The translations under genes and the position numbers were made by a program. Source: Iodidimonas nitroreducens (GTDB lineage: Bacteria > Pseudomonadota > Alphaproteobacteria > Sphingomonadales > Rhodothalassiaceae). From it: a stretch of DNA of 64,000 bases. The notes under the pieces were generated by a model that worked only from the letters and a program-made list of their open reading frames with translations, was not told the DNA's origin and did no database searches. Shown piece by piece: positions 20,967 through 28,654 of this stretch. Every line of letters starts with the position of its first letter. Position 1 is the first letter of the stretch. The stretch lies in assembly GCF_008579165.1 (NCBI RefSeq), contig NZ_BKCN01000009.1; one strand, given 5' to 3'.

Positions 20967-21434
20967 TCAGGCAATCAGGCTGCGAAGCATCCAGGCCTGT
21001 TTTTCATGATCGGCCAAACGATCCGAAATGAGGGCAACGGTCGATTCATCATGGGCTTTGCTCGCGGTTTCCAGCAGATGCCGGGCCGAGCGGATCACCG
21101 TTTCATGGCTTTTGACCAGATCGGCGAGCATGGCTTCGGCATCGAGGGTTTCGTCGCCGTCCTTGATGCTTGTTGCCTTGGCGTAAGCAGCAAAGCTGCC
21201 CGGGGCCTTTTCACCCAATGTGCGGATACGCTCGGCAATATCATCAACAGCGGCGGCCAAAGCCAGATATTGCTGTTCTGTCAATTCATGCACGGCTTTG
21301 AAAAGCGGGCCGGTGACATTCCAGTGATAATTATGTGTTTTCAGATAAAGAGCATAGCTATCGGCCAGAAATCCTTTCAATTCCTTGGTGACAGCTTTCA
21401 TTTCATCTTTATCAAGGCCAATATTGATCGCCAT
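20967..21434 (-). CDS. dps: Dps family DNA-binding / ferritin-like protein
   Basis: A 155-residue Dps-type miniferritin that oxidises and stores iron with peroxide and can protect DNA. The ferroxidase signature is HNYHWNVTGPLFKAVHELTEQQY, and the second half is AAAVDDIAERIRTLGEKAPGSF. It is monocistronic, with an intergenic region of 287 bases before the divergent yqgE gene in which I see nothing but likely promoter sequence. It stands in a stretch that also holds the MsrPQ repair system. Confidence 0.92.
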   Translation of the reverse strand: MAINIGLDKDEMKAVTKELKGFLADSYALYLKTHNYHWNVTGPLFKAVHELTEQQYLALAAAVDDIAERIRTLGEKAPGSFAAYAKATSIKDGDETLDAEAMLADLVKSHETVIRSARHLLETASKAHDESTVALISDRLADHEKQAWMLRSLIA

Positions 21435-21721
21435 ATAAAATCCCCTTTTCTAGAGATGGGCTAAGAACACTTTATCAGATAGGGAGGCATCACGGGCTGA
21501 CAAGGGGTTTTTAATAAAATAACAAAGAGAAGTTCAGAGCTTTCAATTCCTTACTAAGGATGCGTGTCAATTATTCCCCTCCTTTTGTTTCTTTGCTTTC
21601 TGGCCCAGAAAAAACGTCAAGGCCCTTGCCGTTGGGTCAAAAAAAACCGAAACTATGGTGCAGGCCATGAAAGACAAGAGCAAGCTGGTAAAGGGCCATC
21701 TGTGTTGAAGGCAATCGCATC

Positions 21722-22288
21722 GTGAAGGATCGGGGCAATTATCTGCAAGGTCAGCTTTTGTTGGCCATGCCGGGAATGGCGGATACCCGCTTTGAACGGG
21801 CGGTGATTTATCTGTGCTCGCATTCCGATGAAGGGGCGATGGGCCTGGTGATCAATGATGATATGCCGGGTTTGAGCTTTGCTGAATTGCTTGATCAGCT
21901 TGATATCGAAACCCAGGGAACGGTGGCGGATATTCCCATCATTGCCGGTGGCCCGGTGGAAACCGGGCGCGGCTTTGTGCTGCATAGCACGGATTTCATT
22001 CAGGAAAGCACGCTGGTGGTGAGCGAAACCATTGCGCTCACCGCAACCGTGGATATTTTAAAGGCCATGGCCGAAGGCACGGGGCCGCGCCATCATATTC
22101 TGGCTTTGGGCTATGCTGGCTGGTCTCCCGGTCAGTTGGAGCTGGAAATCCAGAATAATGGCTGGATGATCTGCCCCGCCGATGAAGAACTGATTTTTAA
22201 AACCGAAATCGATGATATGTGGCCCCGGGCCATGCAGATGATCGGGGTGGATGTTTCGATGCTGTCGTCTTTTTCCGGCCATGCCTGA
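21722..22288 (+). CDS. yqgE: YqgE/AlgH family protein (DUF179)
   Basis: A 188-residue member of the UPF0301/AlgH family. Conserved features are LQGQLLLAMPGMADTRF, HSDEGAMGLVIND, the GGPVETGRGFVLHS block and ALGYAGWSPGQLELEI. Its molecular function is unsettled. The GTG start at 21722 follows a short GAAGG. It is the first gene of a likely yqgE-trmL-hemF unit. Confidence 0.92.
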   Translation: MKDRGNYLQGQLLLAMPGMADTRFERAVIYLCSHSDEGAMGLVINDDMPGLSFAELLDQLDIETQGTVADIPIIAGGPVETGRGFVLHSTDFIQESTLVVSETIALTATVDILKAMAEGTGPRHHILALGYAGWSPGQLELEIQNNGWMICPADEELIFKTEIDDMWPRAMQMIGVDVSMLSSFSGHA

Positions 22289-22324
22289 TTATTGTATTCA
22301 CATCAGCGGGGGTGGGCTGTCTTT

Positions 22325-22816
22325 GTGGATATAGCCTTGTTTCAGCCAGATATTCCGCAAAATACCGGCACCATTCTCAGGATGGGGGCTTGTCTTGATG
22401 TTGCGGTGCATATCATCGAACCGGCAGGCTTTCCCTTTTCAATCAAGGCACTGCGGCGTTCCGGCATGGATTATGTGGATCATGTGCAGATCCATCGCCA
22501 TGCGGATTGGGTTGCTTTTGAACAGTGGCGTCAGGCGGCGGGGCGGCGGGCCATTCTGCTGACCACCAAAGCATCGCGCCCCTATACCGATTTGATCTAT
22601 CGCAAGGACGATATTCTGATTTGCGGGCAGGAAAGCAAAGGTGCGCCTCAGTTCGTGCATCAATCCTGTGCGGATCGGGTTTTGATCCCTTTGCAGGCGA
22701 AAATGCGATCGCTCAATGTGGCGATTGCAGCGTCGATGGTTTTGGGCGAGGCGCTGCGGCAAACCGATGGATTTCCCGCTTTGCCTGATGGGGCTGCCGG
22801 GGAACACAGGCTGTGA
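22325..22816 (+). CDS. trmL: tRNA (cytidine(34)-2'-O)-methyltransferase
   Basis: A SPOUT-fold methyltransferase that modifies the wobble base of two tRNA-Leu species. The characteristic knots are visible: DIPQNTGTILRMGACL near the start, CGQESKGAP in the middle and VLIPLQAKMRSLNVAIA near the end. I chose the GTG at 22325 because the family starts just before the first beta strand (DIALFQP); the longer TTG-started frame adds eleven unconserved residues. hemF begins 12 bases after the stop. Confidence 0.93.
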   Translation: MDIALFQPDIPQNTGTILRMGACLDVAVHIIEPAGFPFSIKALRRSGMDYVDHVQIHRHADWVAFEQWRQAAGRRAILLTTKASRPYTDLIYRKDDILICGQESKGAPQFVHQSCADRVLIPLQAKMRSLNVAIAASMVLGEALRQTDGFPALPDGAAGEHRL

Positions 22817-22828
22817 TGGGATCATGAC

Positions 22829-23734
22829 ATGACCGGTATTTTTGAAGCGAACGGGATAGAGCTGGATATGATGGACGATCAAAAAACACGGGCGGCCACT
22901 TGGTTTGAAAGCCTGCGCGATCAGATTTGCGGGGCGTTCGAGCATTTGGAAGAAACCCATAGCGGACCTCATGCCGATTGGCCGGCGGGCCATTTCGAGC
23001 GCACGGCCTGGAAACGCGAAGGCAATGGAGATGAGGCCGGAACCGATAGCGGTGGCGGTGAAATGTCGATCATGCGCGGCCGGGTGTTTGAAAAGGTGGG
23101 GGTCAATATCTCGCAAGTCTATGGCCGCTTCGATGCGCCCTTCAATCAGCAGATCCCCGGTGCGGCCGAAGATCCGCGTTTTTGGGCGGCGGGGATTTCG
23201 TTGGTGGCGCATATGCACTCCCCTTTTGTTCCGGCCGTGCATATGAATACTCGGATGATTGTGACCACCCAATCATGGTTTGGTGGCGGGGCCGATCTCA
23301 CCCCGGCTTTCCCCGATCACAAAGATACTGCGGATTTTCACGGGGCTTTAAAGGCGGCCTGTGATGATCATGATGCAAGCTATTATCCGCGCTACCAGAA
23401 ATGGTGCGATGAGTATTTCTATTTGCCCCATCGGCAGGAAACGCGCGGTGTGGGGGGCATTTTCTATGATCAGCTGGCCAGCGATGATTGGGAGGATGAT
23501 TTTGCCTTTACCCGCGATGTGGGGCGGGCCTTTTTGGATATTTATCCCAAAATCGTTGATCGCCATATGAACAAAAGCTGGACCGATGAAGACCGCGACC
23601 GGCTGATGATCAAGCGCGGGCGCTATGCGGAATTTAATCTTCTTTATGATCGGGGGACCAAATTCGGTCTGCAAACGGGCGGCAATATCGAGGCGATTTT
23701 GATGTCCCTGCCGCCGGTCGCGAAATGGCCTTAA
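22829..23734 (+). CDS. hemF: Oxygen-dependent coproporphyrinogen III oxidase
   Basis: The aerobic enzyme that decarboxylates coproporphyrinogen III to protoporphyrinogen IX in haem synthesis. The 301-residue protein has the hallmark blocks GGGEMSIMRGRVFEKVGVN, STW-type FGGGADLTP, YYPRYQKWCDEYFYLPHR and RGTKFGLQTGGNIEAIL. The frame is intact. It is the last gene before the tRNA-Val and the accessory region; the 275 bases after it hold the tRNA promoter. Confidence 0.96.
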   Translation: MTGIFEANGIELDMMDDQKTRAATWFESLRDQICGAFEHLEETHSGPHADWPAGHFERTAWKREGNGDEAGTDSGGGEMSIMRGRVFEKVGVNISQVYGRFDAPFNQQIPGAAEDPRFWAAGISLVAHMHSPFVPAVHMNTRMIVTTQSWFGGGADLTPAFPDHKDTADFHGALKAACDDHDASYYPRYQKWCDEYFYLPHRQETRGVGGIFYDQLASDDWEDDFAFTRDVGRAFLDIYPKIVDRHMNKSWTDEDRDRLMIKRGRYAEFNLLYDRGTKFGLQTGGNIEAILMSLPPVAKWP

Positions 23735-23923
23735 GGGCGGTTGCGGTCCCAAATTCTCTGGCGCTATCCCGGGCCGCGCTAAAAAATCATTCCATGCAGG
23801 AACCAACAAAACAGTTGCCGCCTCGGGGAATGGAATGACAGGGGGGAGAGGGCCGTCAGCGTGTCTGGAAAAGTAAAACGGTGGCGCTTCAAAAGGAAAA
23901 TGGGGATAGATGAGAAAAAGCAC

Positions 23924-23952
23924 TTGCCCCCCATAGCGCCGCTCGTTTATAC
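23924..23952 (+). promoter_or_regulatory. Likely sigma-70 promoter of the tRNA-Val gene
   Basis: TTGCCC and TTATAC are separated by 17 bases, about 60 bases upstream of the tRNA. No other hexamer pair fits as well between hemF and the tRNA. This is a pattern match only. Confidence 0.45.
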
Positions 23953-24010
23953 GAACCTTCCCTTGAGCCGCACCACCCACCCGGCTCAGCGCGGCATTCG
24001 GCTGCATTAT

Positions 24011-24085
24011 GGGCGCGTAGCTCAGTGGGAGAGCACTACGTTGACATCGTAGGGGTCGCAAGTTCAATCCTTGCCGCGCCCACCA
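24011..24085 (+). tRNA. tRNA-Val (anticodon GAC)
   Basis: A complete 75-base cloverleaf. The acceptor stem GGGCGCG pairs with CGCGCCC, and the discriminator A and CCA are encoded. The D arm is GCTCAGTGGGAGAGC, the anticodon loop is TTGACAT with GAC, and the T arm is GCAAG-TTCAATC-CTTGC. This gene is the integration target of the accessory region to its right. Confidence 0.97.
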
Positions 24086-24170
24086 TTTTCTAAGAATAAA
24101 AACAACAGGTTATTCCTTCTTTTTATCGGGAATGATGTGGATATCTGAACTCTCTCGGGTGCAACTCGGG
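24037..24170 (+). repeat. Attachment-type repeat, copy A (tRNA 3' half plus downstream)
   Basis: Bases 24037-24081, from the anticodon stem to the end of the acceptor, recur without mismatch at 35896-35940. The next 90 bases, including AAGAATAAAAACAACAGG and the CTCTCGGGTGCAA motif, also recur there with a few changes. A third copy of the downstream part is at 52522-52580. This is what integration into a tRNA 3' end leaves behind. The stretch 24086-24444 holds no intact gene, only this repeat and two gene fragments. Confidence 0.85.
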
Positions 24171-24219
24171 TGCAAAGGCAGCTTCGACGCTGCGGAGACC
24201 TCATTGAGAAAGTCGCTTA

Positions 24220-24312
24220 ATGCTGGCGTCACCGTTCCGAGATTGGGTGGCCGCGCAGACGGACTATGAGGCTTGGCAGAAACGCGATCTTGGCAACCGC
24301 CGCACTCCTTAA
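24220..24312 (+). pseudogene. Possible IS256 (mutator-type) transposase fragment
   Basis: A 30-residue frame containing RDWVAAQTDYEAWQKRDLGNRR. It resembles the segment of mutator transposases in which an aromatic/acid stretch and RDL precede the YVYxWxDG motif. It is cut off at both ends. Two clearer IS256 fragments exist elsewhere in the island (30428-30712 and 36031-36225), which makes the reading more plausible. The match is short and could be chance. Confidence 0.35.
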
Positions 24313-24374
24313 TATCGGGGCCACTAGCTTGCCTTTTAAGCGCTATTTCTTCGCCGGTTCGCGATGAAGGGCCT
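24313..24374 (+). pseudogene. ROK-family gene 3'-end remnant
   Basis: This stretch translates to IGATSLPFKRYFFAGS and then loses frame. The intact ROK regulator at 44.7-45.9 kb has IGAATLPFKRYFFAGS at the same place (45790-45847). The differences are mostly at wobble positions, so this is a remnant of a diverged homologue rather than a recent copy. Only about 60 bases are left. Confidence 0.6.
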
Positions 24375-24444
24375 CTCTATGAGGACAATTCAGATTTTGC
24401 AAGCAAACCAGAGGCTTTGCCCTCCCGGGGGCTCTGGTTAGCGT

Positions 24445-24548
24445 CATTGCAATAGCCATCGGATCAGATAAGCAACAACCCCGAGGGCCAAAACACTGGC
24501 CAGCCAGATGCCGCCGAACCAGATCAGTTTGCGAAGGCCTTTACGCAT
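24445..24548 (-). CDS. Small CydX-like / DUF2474 subunit of a bd-type oxidase, frame interrupted near 24481
   Basis: A single-helix membrane peptide directly after cydB, sharing its last base with the cydB stop codon. The sequence begins MRKGLRKLIWFGGIWLASVLALG. As written it then shifts into LLLI and stops. Adding one C to the CCC run gives VVAYLIRWLLQ and a 34-residue peptide of the type found after cyanide-insensitive cydAB operons, where it stabilises or supports the oxidase. It is too short to be found by ordinary gene calling. Confidence 0.65.
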
Positions 24549-25546
24549 CAATGATAGCCGTCCTTTCCTACTTTACCCCGGAACACCCAATAAGACCATG
24601 CGGTATAGGCAAGGATGATCGGCACCATGATTGAAGCGCCAACCAGCATGAAAACCTGGCTGCGATGCGGTGCAGCGGCTTCCCAGATTGTCACACGTGT
24701 CGGAATGACATCGGGCCAGATCGAAATGCCAAGCCCCAGAAGGCAAAGACCGAACAAAGCGAGCGCCCAGAGAAAAGGCTGAATGTCTTTCCTCAGGCGA
24801 AGACTGCGATAGAACAGCCAGGTCGCAATCACTGTTAGCAAGGGCACCTGCGCCGTTGCCAGAACACCGGGAAAATCGAGCCAGCGTGCGTGATAGCGCT
24901 GTTCCAGCGTCAGCGTCACAAGACTGATCGCGCCGATAAGCAGTAAAAGCGCAATCCCCAGCCGCCCGGCATAGATCACGGCCTGTCGTTGCAAATTCCC
25001 TTCGGTTTTCCAGTTGAGCCAACATGCTCCCAGCAGGCTGTATCCGACGACCAAACCGAAACCGGTCAGCACACTGAACGGCGACAACCATTCCCACCAG
25101 CCACCTGCATAGGCTCGATTTTCAACTGAAATACCCTGCAAAAGAGCGCCGAGCGCCAGCCCTTGCGCGAATGTCGCAATGAACGAACCGGCCGTAAAGG
25201 CGAAATCCCAAAATGCCCGATGTCCCGGGTCGCGCCAACGAAACTCAAAGGCCACGCCGCGAAAAACAAGCCCGAGCAACATCGCGATCATCGGCGCATA
25301 AAGCGCAGGAAGAATAATGGCATAGGCAAGGGGAAAGGCCGCGAGCAACCCACCTACGCCCATGACAAGCCAGGTCTCATTGCCGTCCCAAACGGGGGCG
25401 ATGCTGTTCATCGCCCTATCGCGGTCCTCGCCAATCTCGAAGAAGGGAAACAAGATGCCGATGCCGAGATCAAATCCATCCATCACGACATAGGCGATAA
25501 TGGCAAAGCCGATGATGGCGGCCCAGATCATGGTCAGGTCGATCAT
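24548..25546 (-). CDS. cydB: Cytochrome bd-type (cyanide-insensitive) ubiquinol oxidase subunit II
   Basis: Subunit II of a bd-type quinol oxidase, an integral membrane protein of 332 residues with about eight to nine helices. Family blocks include GFAIIAYVVMDGFDLG, APVWDGNETWLV, FPLAYAIILPALYAP and FRGVAFEFRWRD. It pairs with CydA to reduce oxygen to water without pumping protons. Its start overlaps the cydA stop by four bases. The pair lies inside the tRNA-Val island. Confidence 0.94.
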   Translation of the reverse strand: MIDLTMIWAAIIGFAIIAYVVMDGFDLGIGILFPFFEIGEDRDRAMNSIAPVWDGNETWLVMGVGGLLAAFPLAYAIILPALYAPMIAMLLGLVFRGVAFEFRWRDPGHRAFWDFAFTAGSFIATFAQGLALGALLQGISVENRAYAGGWWEWLSPFSVLTGFGLVVGYSLLGACWLNWKTEGNLQRQAVIYAGRLGIALLLLIGAISLVTLTLEQRYHARWLDFPGVLATAQVPLLTVIATWLFYRSLRLRKDIQPFLWALALFGLCLLGLGISIWPDVIPTRVTIWEAAAPHRSQVFMLVGASIMVPIILAYTAWSYWVFRGKVGKDGYH

Positions 25547-26952
25547 TTTGTGCCTCCTTCCAGAATGGCTGGCGCGAGCGTAATCCCGGCGCTGCGGATG
25601 GGGGTGCCATCAAGCGTCGTTTCATGGGCCTCTGGCGGCTTCTTCATCAGGCGCAGGAGATACCAGATGCCCATGCCGAACACCGCGAAATAGACGAGAA
25701 CAAAGGCAAGCAGCGAGGCGGCAATCGCCGGGGCATCAAGTGGCGATGCGCTATCCACCGTGCGCATGACCCCGTAAATCGTAAAAGGCTGTCGCCCGAC
25801 CTCGGTCACGACCCATCCTGAGAGCACCGCGATCAATCCGGATGGTCCCATCATGACCGCAAATTTATGCAGCAGGGGCCAATCATAAAGCCGTCTTCTC
25901 CAACGCGCAATCAAACTCCAAAGTCCTGTGCCCAGCATGAGAAAACCGATCCCGACCATGATCCGAAAGGACCAGAAGACGATGCCAACCGGCGGCTCGT
26001 CAGCGTCGGGGATCGTATCGAGGCCAGCCAGCGGAGCATCAAGATCATGCTTCAAGATAAGCGATGATGCTTTGGGAATTTCGATGGCATAATCGATACG
26101 GCGTTCGGCGCTATTGGGAATTCCGAACAAAATCAGGGGTGCGCCATTGGGATGGCTGTCATAATGCCCCTCCATCGCCATCACCTTGGCGGGCTGATGT
26201 TCCAACGTATTGAGGCCGTGAAAATCACCGGCAATAATCTGCAATGGCGCAACGATTGTAGCCATCCACATCGCCATAGAGAACATTTTACGGGCACCGG
26301 CATTTTGACGGTCCTTCAACAGATGCCACGCACCCACAGCGCCGACGATGAACGCTGTGGTGAGATAGGCTGCGAGCAGGGTATGGACGAGTCGATAAGG
26401 AAAGCTTGGATTGAAGATGATCGTCCACCAACTGTCGCCGGGCATGAATTGCCCGTTGGCTGCAATTTCATAGCCAACCGGCGTCTGCATCCAGCTATTG
26501 ACCGACAAGATCCAGAAGGCTGAGATAAATGTGCCTACGGCAACCGCTAGTGTTGCAGTGAAATGTAGCTTGCGGCCGACCTTGTTGATGCCAAACAGCA
26601 TGACCCCAAGAAATCCTGCCTCCAGAAAGAATGCGGTGAGCACTTCATAGGCCATGAGCGGACCGATGACCGGCCCTGCCTTGTCTGAAAAGACCGACCA
26701 ATTAGTGCCAAACTGGTACGACATGACGATACCGGAGACGACACCCATCGCGAAGACGATGGCAAAAATCTTGAGCCAATAGCGAAAGAGATTGGCGTAC
26801 ACACCTTTTCCTGTCTTGAGCCACAAACCTTCCAGCACAGCGAGATAGCTGGCGAGGCCAATCGTAAAAGCCGGAAAAATGAAGTGAAAGCTGACCGTGA
26901 AGGCAAACTGTACCCGTGCAAGCAGTATGGCCCATTCCTGTTCAATCATCAC
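25543..26952 (-). CDS. cydA: Cytochrome bd-type (cyanide-insensitive) ubiquinol oxidase subunit I
   Basis: The haem-bearing subunit I, 469 residues. Conserved parts are ARVQFAFTVSFHFIFPAFTIGL, the GRQPFTIYGVMRT motif and KVMAMEGHYDSHPNGAP. The short periplasmic Q-loop and overall length fit the CIO subfamily rather than the E. coli CydA type. Such oxidases tolerate cyanide and sulfide, which suits the sulfide-handling genes in the same island. It overlaps the upstream lipoprotein gene by four bases. Confidence 0.93.
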   Translation of the reverse strand: MMIEQEWAILLARVQFAFTVSFHFIFPAFTIGLASYLAVLEGLWLKTGKGVYANLFRYWLKIFAIVFAMGVVSGIVMSYQFGTNWSVFSDKAGPVIGPLMAYEVLTAFFLEAGFLGVMLFGINKVGRKLHFTATLAVAVGTFISAFWILSVNSWMQTPVGYEIAANGQFMPGDSWWTIIFNPSFPYRLVHTLLAAYLTTAFIVGAVGAWHLLKDRQNAGARKMFSMAMWMATIVAPLQIIAGDFHGLNTLEHQPAKVMAMEGHYDSHPNGAPLILFGIPNSAERRIDYAIEIPKASSLILKHDLDAPLAGLDTIPDADEPPVGIVFWSFRIMVGIGFLMLGTGLWSLIARWRRRLYDWPLLHKFAVMMGPSGLIAVLSGWVVTEVGRQPFTIYGVMRTVDSASPLDAPAIAASLLAFVLVYFAVFGMGIWYLLRLMKKPPEAHETTLDGTPIRSAGITLAPAILEGGTK

Positions 26953-27542
26953 TTTTCTCCTGGTGCCTTACGCGGCAATGCAATCAGCATTGCGCCCCTC
27001 AATTCGCCCGCACGAAAGCCGGTTGCCTGATCGTCGGGATATCTCTCGTCAATGGCAGCGCGAACGTCCGGTTTAATCTCCGTGCCATGACACGCCGCGC
27101 AGGGTTGATCCTTCATGATGATCGCGCGCATGGTGTAGTGAGTAGCCGCATCACCGCGCCTGTCGACCCAATTGTCAAGTGCGGGATTGCCGTCAGCGTC
27201 TGTCGGCTTTGCGGCCAGCGCCATCAGTCGTTCGCGCAATTCGCCGATTGTTTCAGCGCCCGGATTGCGAGGGCGCAGTGAAATACGGCGTAGCGTTGCA
27301 CCTGTTTCGGCGGAAATTTGCTCGGCAATCGCCGGGGCGGCTTCGGCACAGACCGCAATAGCATTGGTGGGGCCGCCATTTTGCAATGCCCGCCCCAATT
27401 TACTTTGCAATCGAGATTGAAACTCGTCGGCAATCGCGATCGAACGCTGAATATCGGCGTCGCTGGGCTGCGGCGCATCGCATCCTGCCACGGCCAGCGA
27501 TGCCACTAATAACACCAAGCGTTTTTTGCCGATGAGCCTCAT
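26949..27542 (-). CDS. Haem-binding lipoprotein, DUF3365 family
   Basis: A 197-residue exported protein that starts at the ATG at 27542 after AGGAGGTGG. It has a lipoprotein signal (LVLLVASLAVAGC), so it should be anchored in a membrane facing the periplasm. A single c-type haem motif CAACH lies in the C-terminal third (KDQPCAACHGTEIKP). The overall pattern fits the DUF3365/Tll0287-like family. It overlaps cydA by four bases. A role in redox sensing or electron delivery next to the oxidase is likely but unproven. Confidence 0.83.
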   Translation of the reverse strand: MRLIGKKRLVLLVASLAVAGCDAPQPSDADIQRSIAIADEFQSRLQSKLGRALQNGGPTNAIAVCAEAAPAIAEQISAETGATLRRISLRPRNPGAETIGELRERLMALAAKPTDADGNPALDNWVDRRGDAATHYTMRAIIMKDQPCAACHGTEIKPDVRAAIDERYPDDQATGFRAGELRGAMLIALPRKAPGEK

Positions 27543-27851
27543 GTCCACCTCCTGTTTTCGAGCGCATAGCGCCTTGGTCCGCAGACCCAAATGAGCAGTA
27601 ATGTTCCCAATATGGCGATATTTTGTGCATAACTGTCCAACCCGTGTCATGTCCTGCACCAGTTGAATGACGATGGTTATCGGCGCCAATATGATAAACA
27701 GAATCAGCGCGGACGCACATGTCATTCAACCCATGGTCAGTGACAATCCAGCAAACACAAATGCGATGGTCGAACACCACAGCAAAACCGTCGGATCGCC
27801 AATCATATAGAGCGCGTCGGACCAGGGCGACTGAGCGATTTCAGCAAGCAT
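27543..27851 (-). pseudogene. Small membrane protein interrupted by an in-frame TGA
   Basis: The frame opens at ATG 27851 (MLAEIAQSPWSDALYMIGDP) and runs through the hydrophobic stretch TVLLWCSTIAFVFAGLSLTMG to a TGA at 27726-27728. It then continues in the same frame as TCASALILFIILAPITIVIQ and a basic tail rich in Arg/Lys. Together these would make a protein of about 100 residues with two helices. The stop looks like a TGG to TGA change or a local error. It precedes the DUF3365 lipoprotein gene and runs into its frame. I do not recognise the family. Confidence 0.45.
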
Positions 27852-27883
27852 TGCGCCCCCCTCTTCACGGTTTAGTCTACCTA

Positions 27884-28513
27884 TCAGCCGATCTTGGTTG
27901 TGCGCAGATAGGGGCGATGCGTGGTGAAGCCTTGCGGGAACAGGCCTGCTGCCTCGTCGTCATTGATCGACGTAGGAATGATCACTTCCTTTCCGGGCTT
28001 CCAATCCGCAGGCGTTGCGATACGGTGCTTATCACTTGTTTGCAGCGCGTCGATCACTCGCAATATCTCATCAAAATTGCGGCCTACGCTCATCGGATAG
28101 GTCATGGTCAGACGGATGCGCTTGGCCGGATCAATGATGAAGACCGCACGGACTGCGGCAGTCTCGCTCTGTTCGGGGTGGATCATGTCATAGGTCCGCG
28201 CAATCGACAGATCCGCATCGGCGAGTATCGGGAACCGAAGGTCGGTGTTCTGGGTGTCGTTTACATCTTCGATCCACTTGCGATGTTCTTCTGCCGTGTC
28301 CGTGGATAGACCGAGTGGCTTGACGTTGCGTTTGTCAAACTCAGCGGAAAGCTGAGCTGTGCGGCCCATTTCTGTTGTGCAGACCGGGGTAAAATCGGCC
28401 GGGTGGCTGAACAGAAACACCCAGGCATCACCTGCCCAGTCGTGAAAGCTGATCTGGCCGTTCTGGGTGTCTGCGATGAAATCGGGGGCGATGTCGCCAA
28501 TATGGAGTGTCAT
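27884..28513 (-). CDS. Peroxiredoxin (1-Cys, Prx6 type)
   Basis: A 209-residue thiol peroxidase of the Prx6/AhpC-TSA group. The peroxidatic Cys45 is in SHPADFTPVCTTE, and the extended C-terminal domain (YPMSVGRNFDEILRVIDALQ, then PADWKPGKEVIIP) marks the Prx6 subfamily. It reduces hydrogen peroxide, organic peroxides and possibly peroxynitrite in the cytosol. A second, related enzyme is encoded at 33518 in the same island. It is transcribed alone, upstream of the cyd genes. Confidence 0.93.
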   Translation of the reverse strand: MTLHIGDIAPDFIADTQNGQISFHDWAGDAWVFLFSHPADFTPVCTTEMGRTAQLSAEFDKRNVKPLGLSTDTAEEHRKWIEDVNDTQNTDLRFPILADADLSIARTYDMIHPEQSETAAVRAVFIIDPAKRIRLTMTYPMSVGRNFDEILRVIDALQTSDKHRIATPADWKPGKEVIIPTSINDDEAAGLFPQGFTTHRPYLRTTKIG

Positions 28514-28654
28514 GATGAATTCTTTCGTGTTGTTGACCTAGGCTTTATAGCCCAAGTCGTGTCGATAGTCGAATTGAATTAATCAATATCTGTAATCGAG
28601 TAATTGATTTCTCCAATGCTCGATCGGACATCATGACCATGATCATTGCGATGG

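Noticed and set aside
27726..27728. Selenocysteine or recoded TGA in the small membrane protein
   Set aside because: TGA ends many other genes here, no SECIS-like hairpin is evident, and a tryptophan codon changed by one base is simpler.
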